This document shows, piece by piece, positions 24,908 to 31,721 of a DNA stretch of 33,598 nt. The translations under genes were made by a program, and so were the position numbers. Within the stretch, counting starts at the first letter, position 1, and every line of letters begins with the position of its first letter. Under the pieces are notes generated by a model. That model ran no database searches. It was not told the origin of the DNA and saw only the letters and a program-made list of their open reading frames with translations. The stretch comes from Levilactobacillus brevis (GTDB lineage: Bacteria; Bacillota; Bacilli; Lactobacillales; Lactobacillaceae). The stretch is from contig CP032932.1 in assembly GCA_003666485.1 (NCBI GenBank), positions 2,554-36,151 of the forward strand, in the 5' to 3' direction.

Positions 24908-26825
24908 CAGTTCCACCAACCTTCTTATCATTGAACAAGCATTCACGGCCAGCCATAACCATCGAAAACTCAAAATCTAGATAATCACTAATTGATTTAT
25001 CAAAGTCCATATTGGTCGGTATTGCATCGTTAAAATAATAGAAACTATGCAGCCATTCGTCTGTTGATTTAACCGTTGATTTAACACAGAATTTTGTAGG
25101 TGCTTCAACATTATCATGCCAAACATCTAGTAAGTATTGTTTACGATCTTTAACACGCGATGTTGTAACTAAGCCAATGTGCGGCCGTACTTCAAAACCA
25201 TCATCACGGAAATCAATAAACTTAACCTGTTTATTCGTAGGGTGAGGCACATGAGCAGTAAATACAGCAATCACAGGGTTAGTACCGACACCATAGAAAG
25301 TGTTAGGATTGCACGTTATAACACCTTCTAAGGTATGTTCTTTCAGAATAGCTTCTTTGTATTGTTTTTCAGCTTTCGACTTGCCAACCATTGTGGATTG
25401 TGGAACGATCACAACTACACGGCCATCAGGAAGGACACTATCCAACAAATGCTTAATGAAGTTGATTTCATATTGCTCAGGATCTTTCTTTGAGCCCTGA
25501 CTGTATGGTGGGTTCATCATACCAACAGTGGCCATTGTTTCGGTTTGGAGTTTTGTTGCTGGTTGTTGCAGAAAATCTTCATTTTTTAGATTTGATTTTC
25601 CATCTCCGCGTAAAATCATGTTGGTTGTTGCAATGGTGAACATATAATCTTGTAGCTCGATTCCATATAGCTGATTACGACGAATATCACGTCGCTGCTG
25701 CTCACCAGAGGCCTGTTTAAGCATGTTATGCATCGCAGCTATTAAGAAGCCAGCAGTCCCACACGTGGGGTCAAATACATGGTCAGTAGATTTTAGGTCT
25801 ACAAGGTCACAAAATAGCTCTGTGATATGCTTGGGCGTCAAAATAATACCTAAACTTTGACCGTCACCACCTGAATAACTCATAAACTCACCATAGAAGC
25901 GTCCCAAATAGTCCTCTGCGGAGTTCGTGTAACGAATGTCTTGGTAAATAGTACGATTGATAAACTCAGTATAGTAGCGTAATGGTGTCATACCCAGTCG
26001 AGCATCTTTAGTATTCAACTTAGCTGAATCTTTGATAATACTAAACTGACTCAGTAACTTATCCAACTTGGTCTGTGGTTGGACGTTAGAACGCCGTAAA
26101 TTAGACTTAATGGCGTCCATTAGCTTATCTCCATCGGTAGTAACCGTATCGCCAGTTAATGAATCAATACTAAAGTTGCGAGCTTCTCCTTCACGCAAAG
26201 CTAAAAGAATACCAGATACGACCAGCGGTTTATCAACATCTTTTAACTGACCGTATGTTCTCAAATCCTCGTGGAGTTGAGCAGCATCTTTAAGAATATC
26301 AGCAGTAGTCTTTTCCTCGTTAGTGTCCTCATGAAGCACTTCTTTTAAATAATATTCATCAATGTTTTTCTCGTTAAAACTAATAAAAGACTCAACATCT
26401 GGCAGTACATCATAGTCACCACGCTCGTTAATGAACATTGGGGTGATTTTATGCAACTTCTCATTACCTGAAACCCCAAAGGCAAAACACTTCTTATACG
26501 AAGTCCGTTTCAGAATATGCCGAGCATAATGTAATGCCCCATTCAACGCATATTTAGGAACGACCATCGGATCATCAGTCGTGATAACATCGTGATCAGT
26601 ATAAACATGATTGGAAATATCAGCCTTATCTTCAATCACCAGCAAATAGTCCTTTACGACCCCAACATACTCGGGATAACCAGACTTCCCATTTAATTTT
26701 TTGCTAGCAGTATGAAGTGCATCATCAATACTTTTTATGTGAGAGCTTTGATAGTCCAAATCAATCTTAGAATCATTTAACAGGTGATCCACCCATAAAT
26801 CCGTAGACCCTTCAACTCGTGCCAT
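24894..26825 (-). CDS. Fused nuclease-adenine methyltransferase, BcgI-A-like (type IIB/I-like R-M)
   Basis: 643 residues, longer than a plain HsdM (about 500). The N-terminal ~130 residues carry a PD-(D/E)xK-like motif: Pro51-Glu52, then LLVIEDKAD (Glu65, Lys67). The methylase core has SAM motif FDPTCGTAGFL near 350 and catalytic NPPY near 437 (N6-adenine type). A fused nuclease with a separate S subunit and no HsdR is the BcgI arrangement, in which both strands are cut on each side of the site. Start with AAAGGA about 8 bases upstream. It could alternatively be a methylase whose nuclease part is inactive. Confidence 0.82.
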   Translation of the reverse strand: MARVEGSTDLWVDHLLNDSKIDLDYQSSHIKSIDDALHTASKKLNGKSGYPEYVGVVKDYLLVIEDKADISNHVYTDHDVITTDDPMVVPKYALNGALHYARHILKRTSYKKCFAFGVSGNEKLHKITPMFINERGDYDVLPDVESFISFNEKNIDEYYLKEVLHEDTNEEKTTADILKDAAQLHEDLRTYGQLKDVDKPLVVSGILLALREGEARNFSIDSLTGDTVTTDGDKLMDAIKSNLRRSNVQPQTKLDKLLSQFSIIKDSAKLNTKDARLGMTPLRYYTEFINRTIYQDIRYTNSAEDYLGRFYGEFMSYSGGDGQSLGIILTPKHITELFCDLVDLKSTDHVFDPTCGTAGFLIAAMHNMLKQASGEQQRRDIRRNQLYGIELQDYMFTIATTNMILRGDGKSNLKNEDFLQQPATKLQTETMATVGMMNPPYSQGSKKDPEQYEINFIKHLLDSVLPDGRVVVIVPQSTMVGKSKAEKQYKEAILKEHTLEGVITCNPNTFYGVGTNPVIAVFTAHVPHPTNKQVKFIDFRDDGFEVRPHIGLVTTSRVKDRKQYLLDVWHDNVEAPTKFCVKSTVKSTDEWLHSFYYFNDAIPTNMDFDKSISDYLDFEFSMVMAGRECLFNDKKVGGTDEAN

Positions 26826-26883
26826 TTAATCAATCCTTTCCGTGAAGCCATCTCCAAATAGCTCCATGTTCCTGTTTTTCTAT

Positions 26884-26942
26884 AAGTTTGTCAAATGGTG
26901 TTGAAGGATAGAAACTATCCTTCAACACCATTTGACAAACTT
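26884..26942. repeat. Perfect 28-bp palindrome with 3-base spacer
   Basis: Arms 26884-26911 and 26915-26942 are exact reverse complements around AAA. Sixteen bases of each arm (TCAACACCATTTGACA at 26922-26937 and its complement) are identical to the ISL3-type end at 32227-32242. It lies about 60 bases upstream of the R-M start codon. It looks like two abutting IS ends or an IS-derived hairpin. Confidence 0.85.
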
Positions 26943-26947
26943 CCGAA

Positions 26948-27127
26948 ATGAATCAATCTGAAATTGGAAGCATACTGCATGACTCCTGGGAGAGCTGCGC
27001 AAAAGTATCAATCCAGTTGAATCAAGTAAACGAGAACAATGTGCCTATCGAACTTTATGGATACATTAATGGGTATCAAGAAGAAAAAATATGTATCTCT
27101 GTTAAGAAGCTGTCTAAAATCTCTTAA
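26948..27127 (+). CDS. Short ORF interrupted by the IS5-family element
   Basis: 59 codons (MNQSEIGSILHDSWESC ... ELYGYINGYQEEKICISV) running into the left end of the IS at 27106. Removing the IS and one TAA gives a reading frame that ends within the next 25 bases, at a TAG near 27849, so the original protein was about the same size. No ribosome site is evident and no family is recognised. It may be chance or a relic. Confidence 0.3.
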   Translation: MNQSEIGSILHDSWESCAKVSIQLNQVNENNVPIELYGYINGYQEEKICISVKKLSKIS

Positions 27128-27830
27128 GTAATAGTGCTAAAAACGCTAAAACGACCATTTGCAGACTGGTGGTTAATTGACGCTCACAATTTTTCCAAAG
27201 TCGCCGACAATTCTCTAGCCAACTAAAAGATCGTTCGACTACCCAACGTTGGGGCATAACTTCGAATCGATGCAACTCATTGCGCTTCGCAACCTGCACG
27301 GTTGCGTTTAAATTACTGGCTACATCGAGCTGAAAATTAACGCCTGAATAACCACCATTAACTAAGACATTTTGAACCTGGCGTAAATGCATGGCATGTA
27401 AAGCTTGTTTTCAGCAGTAGCGGTGTTTTTGACGCTCTGAGCGTCCACGATAATAAACGAAGTTAAAGCTGAACGTCCTTGGTAAGTTCGCCGAGCAATG
27501 ACAATTTTTTTAAAACTTGTTCCAATAAAGAATCAGCCGTAGGCTCAGCTTTAGTTGACCAAATTTTGTAATAGTTGTAAACTGACCGCCATTCTGGGAA
27601 ATCACCGGGGACTTGACGCCATTGGCAGCCGGTTTTCAAGACATATAGGACCGCACAGAAGACCTCGTAGAGGTCATATTTTCGAGGCTTAGTTCGCTTA
27701 CGAAAATTTTCTAAAGCTGGTCGAATTAATTCAAATTGTTGCCGAGTAATATTGCTGGGATAATTTTTCATAGCTTAAACTCGCTTTTTACATAGAAAGA
27801 TATCAAAAAGCATAGATCTTGGACAGTTTC
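27106..27830 (-). mobile_element. Degenerate IS5-family (IS427-like) insertion sequence
   Basis: Inverted ends GAAGCTGTCTAAAATCT (27106-27122) and, on the other strand, GAAACTGTCCAAGATCT (27830-27814) differ at only three positions. They are flanked by TAA on both sides (27103-27105, 27831-27833), the 3-bp duplication usual for this group. At 725 bp it is shorter than common relatives, matching the internal deletion in its transposase. It probably cannot move by itself. Confidence 0.82.
27114..27771 (-). pseudogene. Broken IS5-family DDE transposase
   Basis: The N-terminal frame (27771-27463) has the DUF4096-like start (ITRQQFELIRPALENFRKR ... GCQWRQVPGDFPEW). The frame then shifts to one that reads TSFIIVDAQSVKNT, holding the first catalytic Asp. 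The segment that should follow ENK (the KISGIKRH and second-Asp region, about 40 residues) is missing, and a third frame (27392-27114) gives GGYSG and the C-terminal RWVVERSFSWLENCRR with the Glu. A deletion plus frameshifts make it non-functional as read. Confidence 0.85.
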
Positions 27831-27834
27831 TAAG

Positions 27835-27876
27835 AAAAAGACGGAAAGCTAGTTTTTATAGTTTCTCCGTCTTTTT
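27835..27876. terminator. Terminator of the umuC operon (bidirectional)
   Basis: Eleven-base arms AAAAAGACGGA (27835-27845) and TCCGTCTTTTT (27866-27876) are perfectly complementary. It lies just past the stop codon of the last gene of the leftward operon and directly beside the IS5-family insertion. Confidence 0.85.
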
Positions 27877-28242
27877 GTATGCCACATTGCGAATTTCTTG
27901 TAGTGGGATAAACCGATCAGCGTCAATCACAATATCATTGGCATTGTAGCCATGGATCAAGGTGGTGATATCTGGCCAATGACGGTTGTTTTGGTCAACC
28001 GTTTTTAATTGAATGGTCACTGGTTGCTGACGCTGATATGCGTCCGCCAATACCTCGGTAATTACTGCTAAGGATTGTTGCGGTCGTGGAACGTATATTT
28101 CATTCAACTGCTGGTTCTGCTGGTTTAAAGCGGCAGTATGATCGGATAAATAGAAGCCCTGCCATTTCATCATGCCCCGGTCATGATAATCATGTTCAAA
28201 AAAATGCTTAACCGTGTCTAAATCAAATTCTTGGTTATTCAA
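27856..28242 (-). CDS. YolD-like protein of the umuC operon
   Basis: 128 residues from a TTG start inside the end of the preceding gene (8-base overlap). DYHDRGMMKWQGFYLSDHTAAL near 18-40 is the pattern of YolD-like proteins, which accompany UvrX/UmuC polymerases in Firmicutes plasmids and phages. The C-terminal part has small-domain beta segments (PVTIQLKTVDQNNRHW, NDIVIDADRFIPLQEIRNVAY). Role in translesion synthesis is inferred from the association. The operon terminator follows directly. Confidence 0.75.
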   Translation of the reverse strand: MNNQEFDLDTVKHFFEHDYHDRGMMKWQGFYLSDHTAALNQQNQQLNEIYVPRPQQSLAVITEVLADAYQRQQPVTIQLKTVDQNNRHWPDITTLIHGYNANDIVIDADRFIPLQEIRNVAYKKTEKL

Positions 28243-28555
28243 GTGGCACCCGCTTCCGTTGAATCAGCTTTTGACTTGCCGGCCACCGTTCTCCTGTAAA
28301 GCCGACAAATTCGATCGTTAGCTTTATATCTTGTCGTAATGCTTTTAACAGCTTTTCTAAATCAGCTAAATCATAGTGTGCTAATTTATGTAAGGGAACG
28401 GATTGTAAGCGCTCATTAGCCCGTTGACTGTTAAAAAACAGATTATAGGTCTGATCGTAGGTATCATTAGTCAACATTAACCAATAGCGGGTTTGGGGAC
28501 GCCGCTTAAACAATAGGGTTAACCGCCCCTTAACAATCTCGATATCGCTATTCAT
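28235..28555 (-). CDS. Small protein of the umuC operon, unknown function
   Basis: 106 residues. The start at 28555 is chosen because GGAGG lies 8 bases upstream; an ATG at 28570 precedes that motif. Basic, mixed alpha/beta (EIVKGRLTLLFKRRPQTRYWLML; LADLEKLLKALRQDIKLTIEFVGFTG), and no recognised domain. It overlaps the polymerase gene by 8 bases and the YolD-like gene by 8 bases, so the three are one translationally coupled unit. It may be a polymerase accessory factor. Confidence 0.65.
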   Translation of the reverse strand: MNSDIEIVKGRLTLLFKRRPQTRYWLMLTNDTYDQTYNLFFNSQRANERLQSVPLHKLAHYDLADLEKLLKALRQDIKLTIEFVGFTGERWPASQKLIQRKRVPLE

Positions 28556-29849
28556 AGCTATTGCCTCCATTATGTCCGCCCACTAGTGAAGCCCGCTTGA
28601 TAGCGGTGCCTCCCTTTAATAAACTGGTCGCGTAAACTAGTTTGGTGAACCCAAATTGCCGGTGAATTTCATCAATCACCTGGTTTAACCGGCTATGGCG
28701 AATTTGGTTGCGCGGGGTTTCAAATAAATTAAGTTGTTGGCCGGAGTTGTCACTTAGTTTACTGCTATAAACACCAATATTCCGGACCGCTTGGCCGTCC
28801 CAATTCTGACGGAATAACCACAATAACTGTTGCGTCAAAACTTGATTATCGTTAGTCGGGTCAATTTTTAAAGCTTGGTGAAAGCCACCGCGGCCATCTG
28901 CTTCGGCTGCGGCATAGGAAAACCCAATGCTTAGCGATAGACACCCCGCCAGTTTATGGTGGTGCCGAAGCCGTGCCGCCACCTGTTCCCCAATTTCTTT
29001 AATGACCGTTTCAATTTCGGCTTGGTTAAAATAGTCCCGTGGCAATACTTGCGAATTACCCAGGCTAGCTTCTTTAACCTTAGTTGGTTCCGTAACTTGC
29101 GTGCGATCAATTCCCCAGGCCGTAGCAAATAATTGGCTACCAATGACGCCAAGTTGCTGTTTGAGTAAATAAGGGTTGGTATGGGCTAGTTCATACATAT
29201 TGTGAATTTGAAGGCGGTTCAAACGTTTAGCCATATGGGGACCAATCCCCCAAACGTCCGTTAATTCGTTGATTGACCAAATCTTATCCGGCACAGTTTC
29301 GTAATGAATTTCACCGATCAATTCATGATTATGTTTAGCGTAAAGGTCTAAGGCTAATTTAGCTTGCACCGGATTGTCACCAATTCCCACGGTGGTATAC
29401 AAGCCTAGCCTTTGCCGAACTGTCTTTTGAATCAAGCGTGCCACTTCGCGAACGGAATTGCCAAATAGCCGCCAAGTATGGGTCATATCAAGAATGCTTT
29501 CATCAATTGAATACGGCCAAACCTCTTTTTCAGTAGTAAATTGATGAAAGATCTGATTGATCTGCAAATTACGTTGAATATAAAGGTTCATGCGCGGTGG
29601 CACGACCCACAACCTGGGGTCATTGGGTAAGTCACGTTTACGGGAGACGTTGGCTTTAAGATGAAATAAGTGCTTAGCTTCGGGTGACGTGGCTAAAATG
29701 AGTCCGCCATTGGTATTTTCAGCTTCACTAAGGACCACTAATGGGACTTTTAAGGGATTTAGCCCCCGGGAAACGGCTTCACAACTAGCATAAAAGGACT
29801 TGTTATCGATTAAGAAGAACACGCCATGCGGTTCATCATCAAAAAACAT
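28548..29849 (-). CDS. umuC: Y-family DNA polymerase, UmuC/UvrX type
   Basis: 433 residues. Y-family signatures: FFLIDNKSFYASCEA near the start (Asp15, metal binding), WPYSIDESILDMT near 112-125 (Asp-Glu catalytic pair), helix-hairpin-helix region ELTDVWGIGPHMAKRLNRL near 190-210, and a little-finger domain after 240. It carries out translesion synthesis. The ATG has GGAAGTG upstream, and a LexA-type box lies about 50 bases before it, pointing to SOS control. First gene of a three-gene operon; intact. Confidence 0.93.
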   Translation of the reverse strand: MFFDDEPHGVFFLIDNKSFYASCEAVSRGLNPLKVPLVVLSEAENTNGGLILATSPEAKHLFHLKANVSRKRDLPNDPRLWVVPPRMNLYIQRNLQINQIFHQFTTEKEVWPYSIDESILDMTHTWRLFGNSVREVARLIQKTVRQRLGLYTTVGIGDNPVQAKLALDLYAKHNHELIGEIHYETVPDKIWSINELTDVWGIGPHMAKRLNRLQIHNMYELAHTNPYLLKQQLGVIGSQLFATAWGIDRTQVTEPTKVKEASLGNSQVLPRDYFNQAEIETVIKEIGEQVAARLRHHHKLAGCLSLSIGFSYAAAEADGRGGFHQALKIDPTNDNQVLTQQLLWLFRQNWDGQAVRNIGVYSSKLSDNSGQQLNLFETPRNQIRHSRLNQVIDEIHRQFGFTKLVYATSLLKGGTAIKRASLVGGHNGGNSYE

Positions 29850-29894
29850 TTAGATCACTTCCGTTAGCTTTTACCTGTATTGTAGCATATAAAG

Positions 29895-29908
29895 CAAACA
29901 TGTGTTCC
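29895..29908 (-). promoter_or_regulatory. Probable LexA (SOS) box of the umuC operon
   Basis: On the minus strand GGAACACATGTTTG matches the Gram-positive LexA consensus CGAACRNRYGTTYC at 12 of 14 positions, including the full GAAC-RNRY-GTTY core. A TACAAT -10-like hexamer lies just downstream (29887-29882 region), so LexA would cover the promoter. Confidence 0.7.
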
Positions 29909-29961
29909 CTAAAAACTGCTAGAAAGCTGATTAAAAATAGTCGAAAGTCCATTATAGTCAT

Positions 29962-29969
29962 GCTATAAT
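29962..29969 (+). promoter_or_regulatory. Promoter of the antitoxin RNA
   Basis: Extended -10 TGC-TATAAT (TATAAT 29964-29969), with no strong -35. Transcription would begin near 29976, in front of the strong hairpin of the RNA. Confidence 0.65.
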
Positions 29970-29975
29970 GTAAAC

Positions 29976-30100
29976 AGAAAAAGGAAGCCCTGCTAGAACA
30001 GGACTTCCCATGTAGAACCGTTTAAGACGGTGGCAAACTTAATAGATTAGATCAAAAATAATCCATCTGCTCGCCAAAGCTAAGACGGATTATTTTTTTT
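29976..30100 (+). ncRNA. Antitoxin RNA of a type I toxin-antitoxin locus
   Basis: About 125 bases, no meaningful ORF. It starts with a hairpin (GGAAGCCCTG / CAGGACTTCC, 29983-30008), then ACCGT/ACGGT pairs (30017-30031), and ends at the terminator shared with the convergent toxin mRNA (30057-30100), whose stop codon lies in that stem. The two transcripts thus overlap tail to tail by some 45 bases, as in TxpA/RatA- and BsrG/SR4-type systems. It also shares the stretch AAGACGGTGGC with the 5' leader of the toxin mRNA. Confidence 0.75.
30057..30100. terminator. Bidirectional terminator shared by toxin mRNA and antitoxin RNA
   Basis: AATAATCC (30057-30064) pairs with GGATTATT (30087-30094), with T-runs on both strands. 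The toxin stop codon (30090-30092) lies within the stem. Confidence 0.8.
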
Positions 30101-30194
30101 GCTGGCTTTTGATCAGCTCAACAATTAATGCAATTAAGGCTACGATAAAGGTACCGAAAGCCAGCATTAATTGTAAAGCGTCCGCAACGGACAC
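30090..30194 (-). CDS. Holin-like type I toxin peptide
   Basis: 34 residues from a GTG start with AAAGGAG 8 bases before it: a short polar start (MSVADALQLML), one membrane helix (AFGTFIVALIALIVELI) and a basic tail ending QQKK. This is the putative holin-like toxin family (Hol_Tox) common in lactobacilli, related in type to TxpA/BsrG. It inserts in the membrane when antitoxin RNA is lost, which kills or arrests plasmid-free cells. The leader, about 100 bases long, carries GGAGGTGG and hairpin-forming sequence that may hide the ribosome site. Confidence 0.85.
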   Translation of the reverse strand: MSVADALQLMLAFGTFIVALIALIVELIKSQQKK

Positions 30195-30298
30195 TTAGGC
30201 TACTCCTTTCGTTAGGATTTATGGGCTTTAAAGGTTTAACACCATAAGCACCACCTCCGATTGGAAATAGCCACCGTCTTAACTTTTCTACAAGCTCA

Positions 30299-30328
30299 AT
30301 TATACAAGAAGAGAGATGGACTAGGCAA
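30299..30328 (-). promoter_or_regulatory. Promoter of the toxin mRNA
   Basis: Minus-strand TTGCCT (30328-30323), 18-base spacer, TATAAT (30304-30299). Transcription would start near 30293. It overlaps the start codon region of the divergent pycTM-like gene. Confidence 0.65.
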
Positions 30329-30870
30329 TGAACGATAATAATTGTGAAAAAACCAAGTATTTACAATATCTATTAGACAAGCAATTAGATTGGATACAAA
30401 AATCAGATACAAAAGCTTCAGTCTTATTATCAGCAATTGGGGTGTTATTTACTTTATTGATAAACTCTCGCTTCTATGGTGTCGTAGTAAATTGTATCCA
30501 CTATCTTTTTATCAAAGATAAAATTTTTTTAACGGTACTTATTTTTTTGCTAGTATTTGGATTAATATTAGTCTTTATTGGTGGATTCTATTTATTTTTT
30601 ACCCTTATACCTAGATTGAAAAACATTTCCCATCAACAATCCCACATTTTTTTTGGCGATATATCTCAAAATGGGCTAAACGAAATGAAAAATTACTTCT
30701 GCAAAGATTTTAATCCCAATGATGACCTAGTTAATCAAATATTTGTTAATGCCAATATTGCTGATACAAAAATGAAAAACTGCAATATTGGTATCAAATT
30801 TATATGTTTAGGCTTTGGGACAATTTTTCTAGTCACACTGATAGCATCTATTGGACTATCTATCAATTAA
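30328..30870 (+). CDS. pycTM: Pycsar-type transmembrane effector (PycTM / DUF5706-like)
   Basis: 180 residues. The N-terminal helix LDKQLDWIQKSDTKAS followed at once by a membrane helix (29-46) is the hallmark of the DUF5706/PycTM family, where a (D/S)xKAS motif precedes the first span. A second long hydrophobic region (66-94) and a third (154-178) follow, with a polar segment between. In Pycsar, such effectors respond to cyclic pyrimidine mononucleotides by damaging the membrane, which stops phage growth at the cost of the cell. The cyclase gene follows after 11 bases. The ribosome site is weak (GAGATGG). Base composition is AT-richer than the tra genes. Confidence 0.8.
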   Translation: MNDNNCEKTKYLQYLLDKQLDWIQKSDTKASVLLSAIGVLFTLLINSRFYGVVVNCIHYLFIKDKIFLTVLIFLLVFGLILVFIGGFYLFFTLIPRLKNISHQQSHIFFGDISQNGLNEMKNYFCKDFNPNDDLVNQIFVNANIADTKMKNCNIGIKFICLGFGTIFLVTLIASIGLSIN

Positions 30871-30881
30871 TATGGAAGGAC

Positions 30882-31712
30882 ATGGAAAATAAAATGGGAA
30901 ATAGTACAATTAATTTCAAGTCTTTTAATCTAAGTACAGCTGAAGATGTAATAAAAGAGATTCTAACAGATACAAATAAATTTGATCATCTGGATTACTT
31001 GCCTAGTTTAGATAACGCATTAAGTTACACTAATGGTGCTTACGTCAAAAATACCGCTTTTTTTATTGATATACGAAACTCTTCTAAACTGATTACAAAA
31101 GAGGGATATGACAGAAGAATAATAGCCAGATTTTATAGATCCTATATTAGCGAAATAATTGCAGTTTTAAGAAGTCATGAGTGTTGTAAGGAAATAAATA
31201 TTGTTGGTGACTGTGTTTCAGCAATATTTGTTGAAAACAAAGATAAATCAGGTGAATATAAAGACAGATCTGATGTTATAGAAGCTTTAGAATCAGCCTC
31301 TATGTTCAATCCTCTATTAGGAATAATAAATAATCTCTTTTCTAAGCACTATAAACGAAGAATTGACATTAAAGCGGGCGTGGGTATTGCTACGGGCGAA
31401 GCACTGGTTATACAAGCTGGAGATAAAGGTAGCGGTATAAATAAGCCTATCTTTCTTGGTGACAACGTAAATACCGCTGCACACCTATGTGATAAAGCCA
31501 ATAATGAAAATTATCCATATTTTACTTTGACCGATCAAAACGTTAAAGACAATTGTAAAAGGTACATTGCTAATCCTGATAATCAAACGTTTGCCGATTT
31601 TTTAGCTAAACAATTTCCAACTGACGAAGGAAAATGCTTCTATGGGGGAAACTTTGTGAGAACTCCATTTAACGATAGACTCAAAGAATTGCAAAATGAT
31701 TGTAATTTTTAA
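30882..31712 (+). CDS. pycC: Class III nucleotide cyclase, Pycsar-type (PycC-like)
   Basis: 276 residues. The cyclase fold shows FFIDIRNSSKLI (metal Asp63), EINIVGDCVSAIF (metal Asp110), IKAGVGIATGEAL, and FLGDNVNTAAHLC (Asn197). The usual Arg of the VNxAxR motif is His201. The residue seven before Asn197, which sets purine choice in classical cyclases, is Ile190. Pairing with a PycTM-like effector points to a uridylate or cytidylate cyclase that makes cCMP or cUMP on phage infection. Substrate cannot be told from sequence. Start ATG 30882 (AAGGA very close) or 30894 are both possible. The terminator in the right 118-bp repeat follows at once. Confidence 0.82.
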   Translation: MENKMGNSTINFKSFNLSTAEDVIKEILTDTNKFDHLDYLPSLDNALSYTNGAYVKNTAFFIDIRNSSKLITKEGYDRRIIARFYRSYISEIIAVLRSHECCKEINIVGDCVSAIFVENKDKSGEYKDRSDVIEALESASMFNPLLGIINNLFSKHYKRRIDIKAGVGIATGEALVIQAGDKGSGINKPIFLGDNVNTAAHLCDKANNENYPYFTLTDQNVKDNCKRYIANPDNQTFADFLAKQFPTDEGKCFYGGNFVRTPFNDRLKELQNDCNF

Positions 31713-31721
31713 ATTAACCCC

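Noticed and set aside
23834..26825. Type I R-M system that lost hsdR
   Set aside because: The methylase has an extra N-terminal nuclease-like domain and the S subunit has BcgI-type motifs, so a self-contained type IIB system explains the data better. A lost hsdR cannot be fully excluded.
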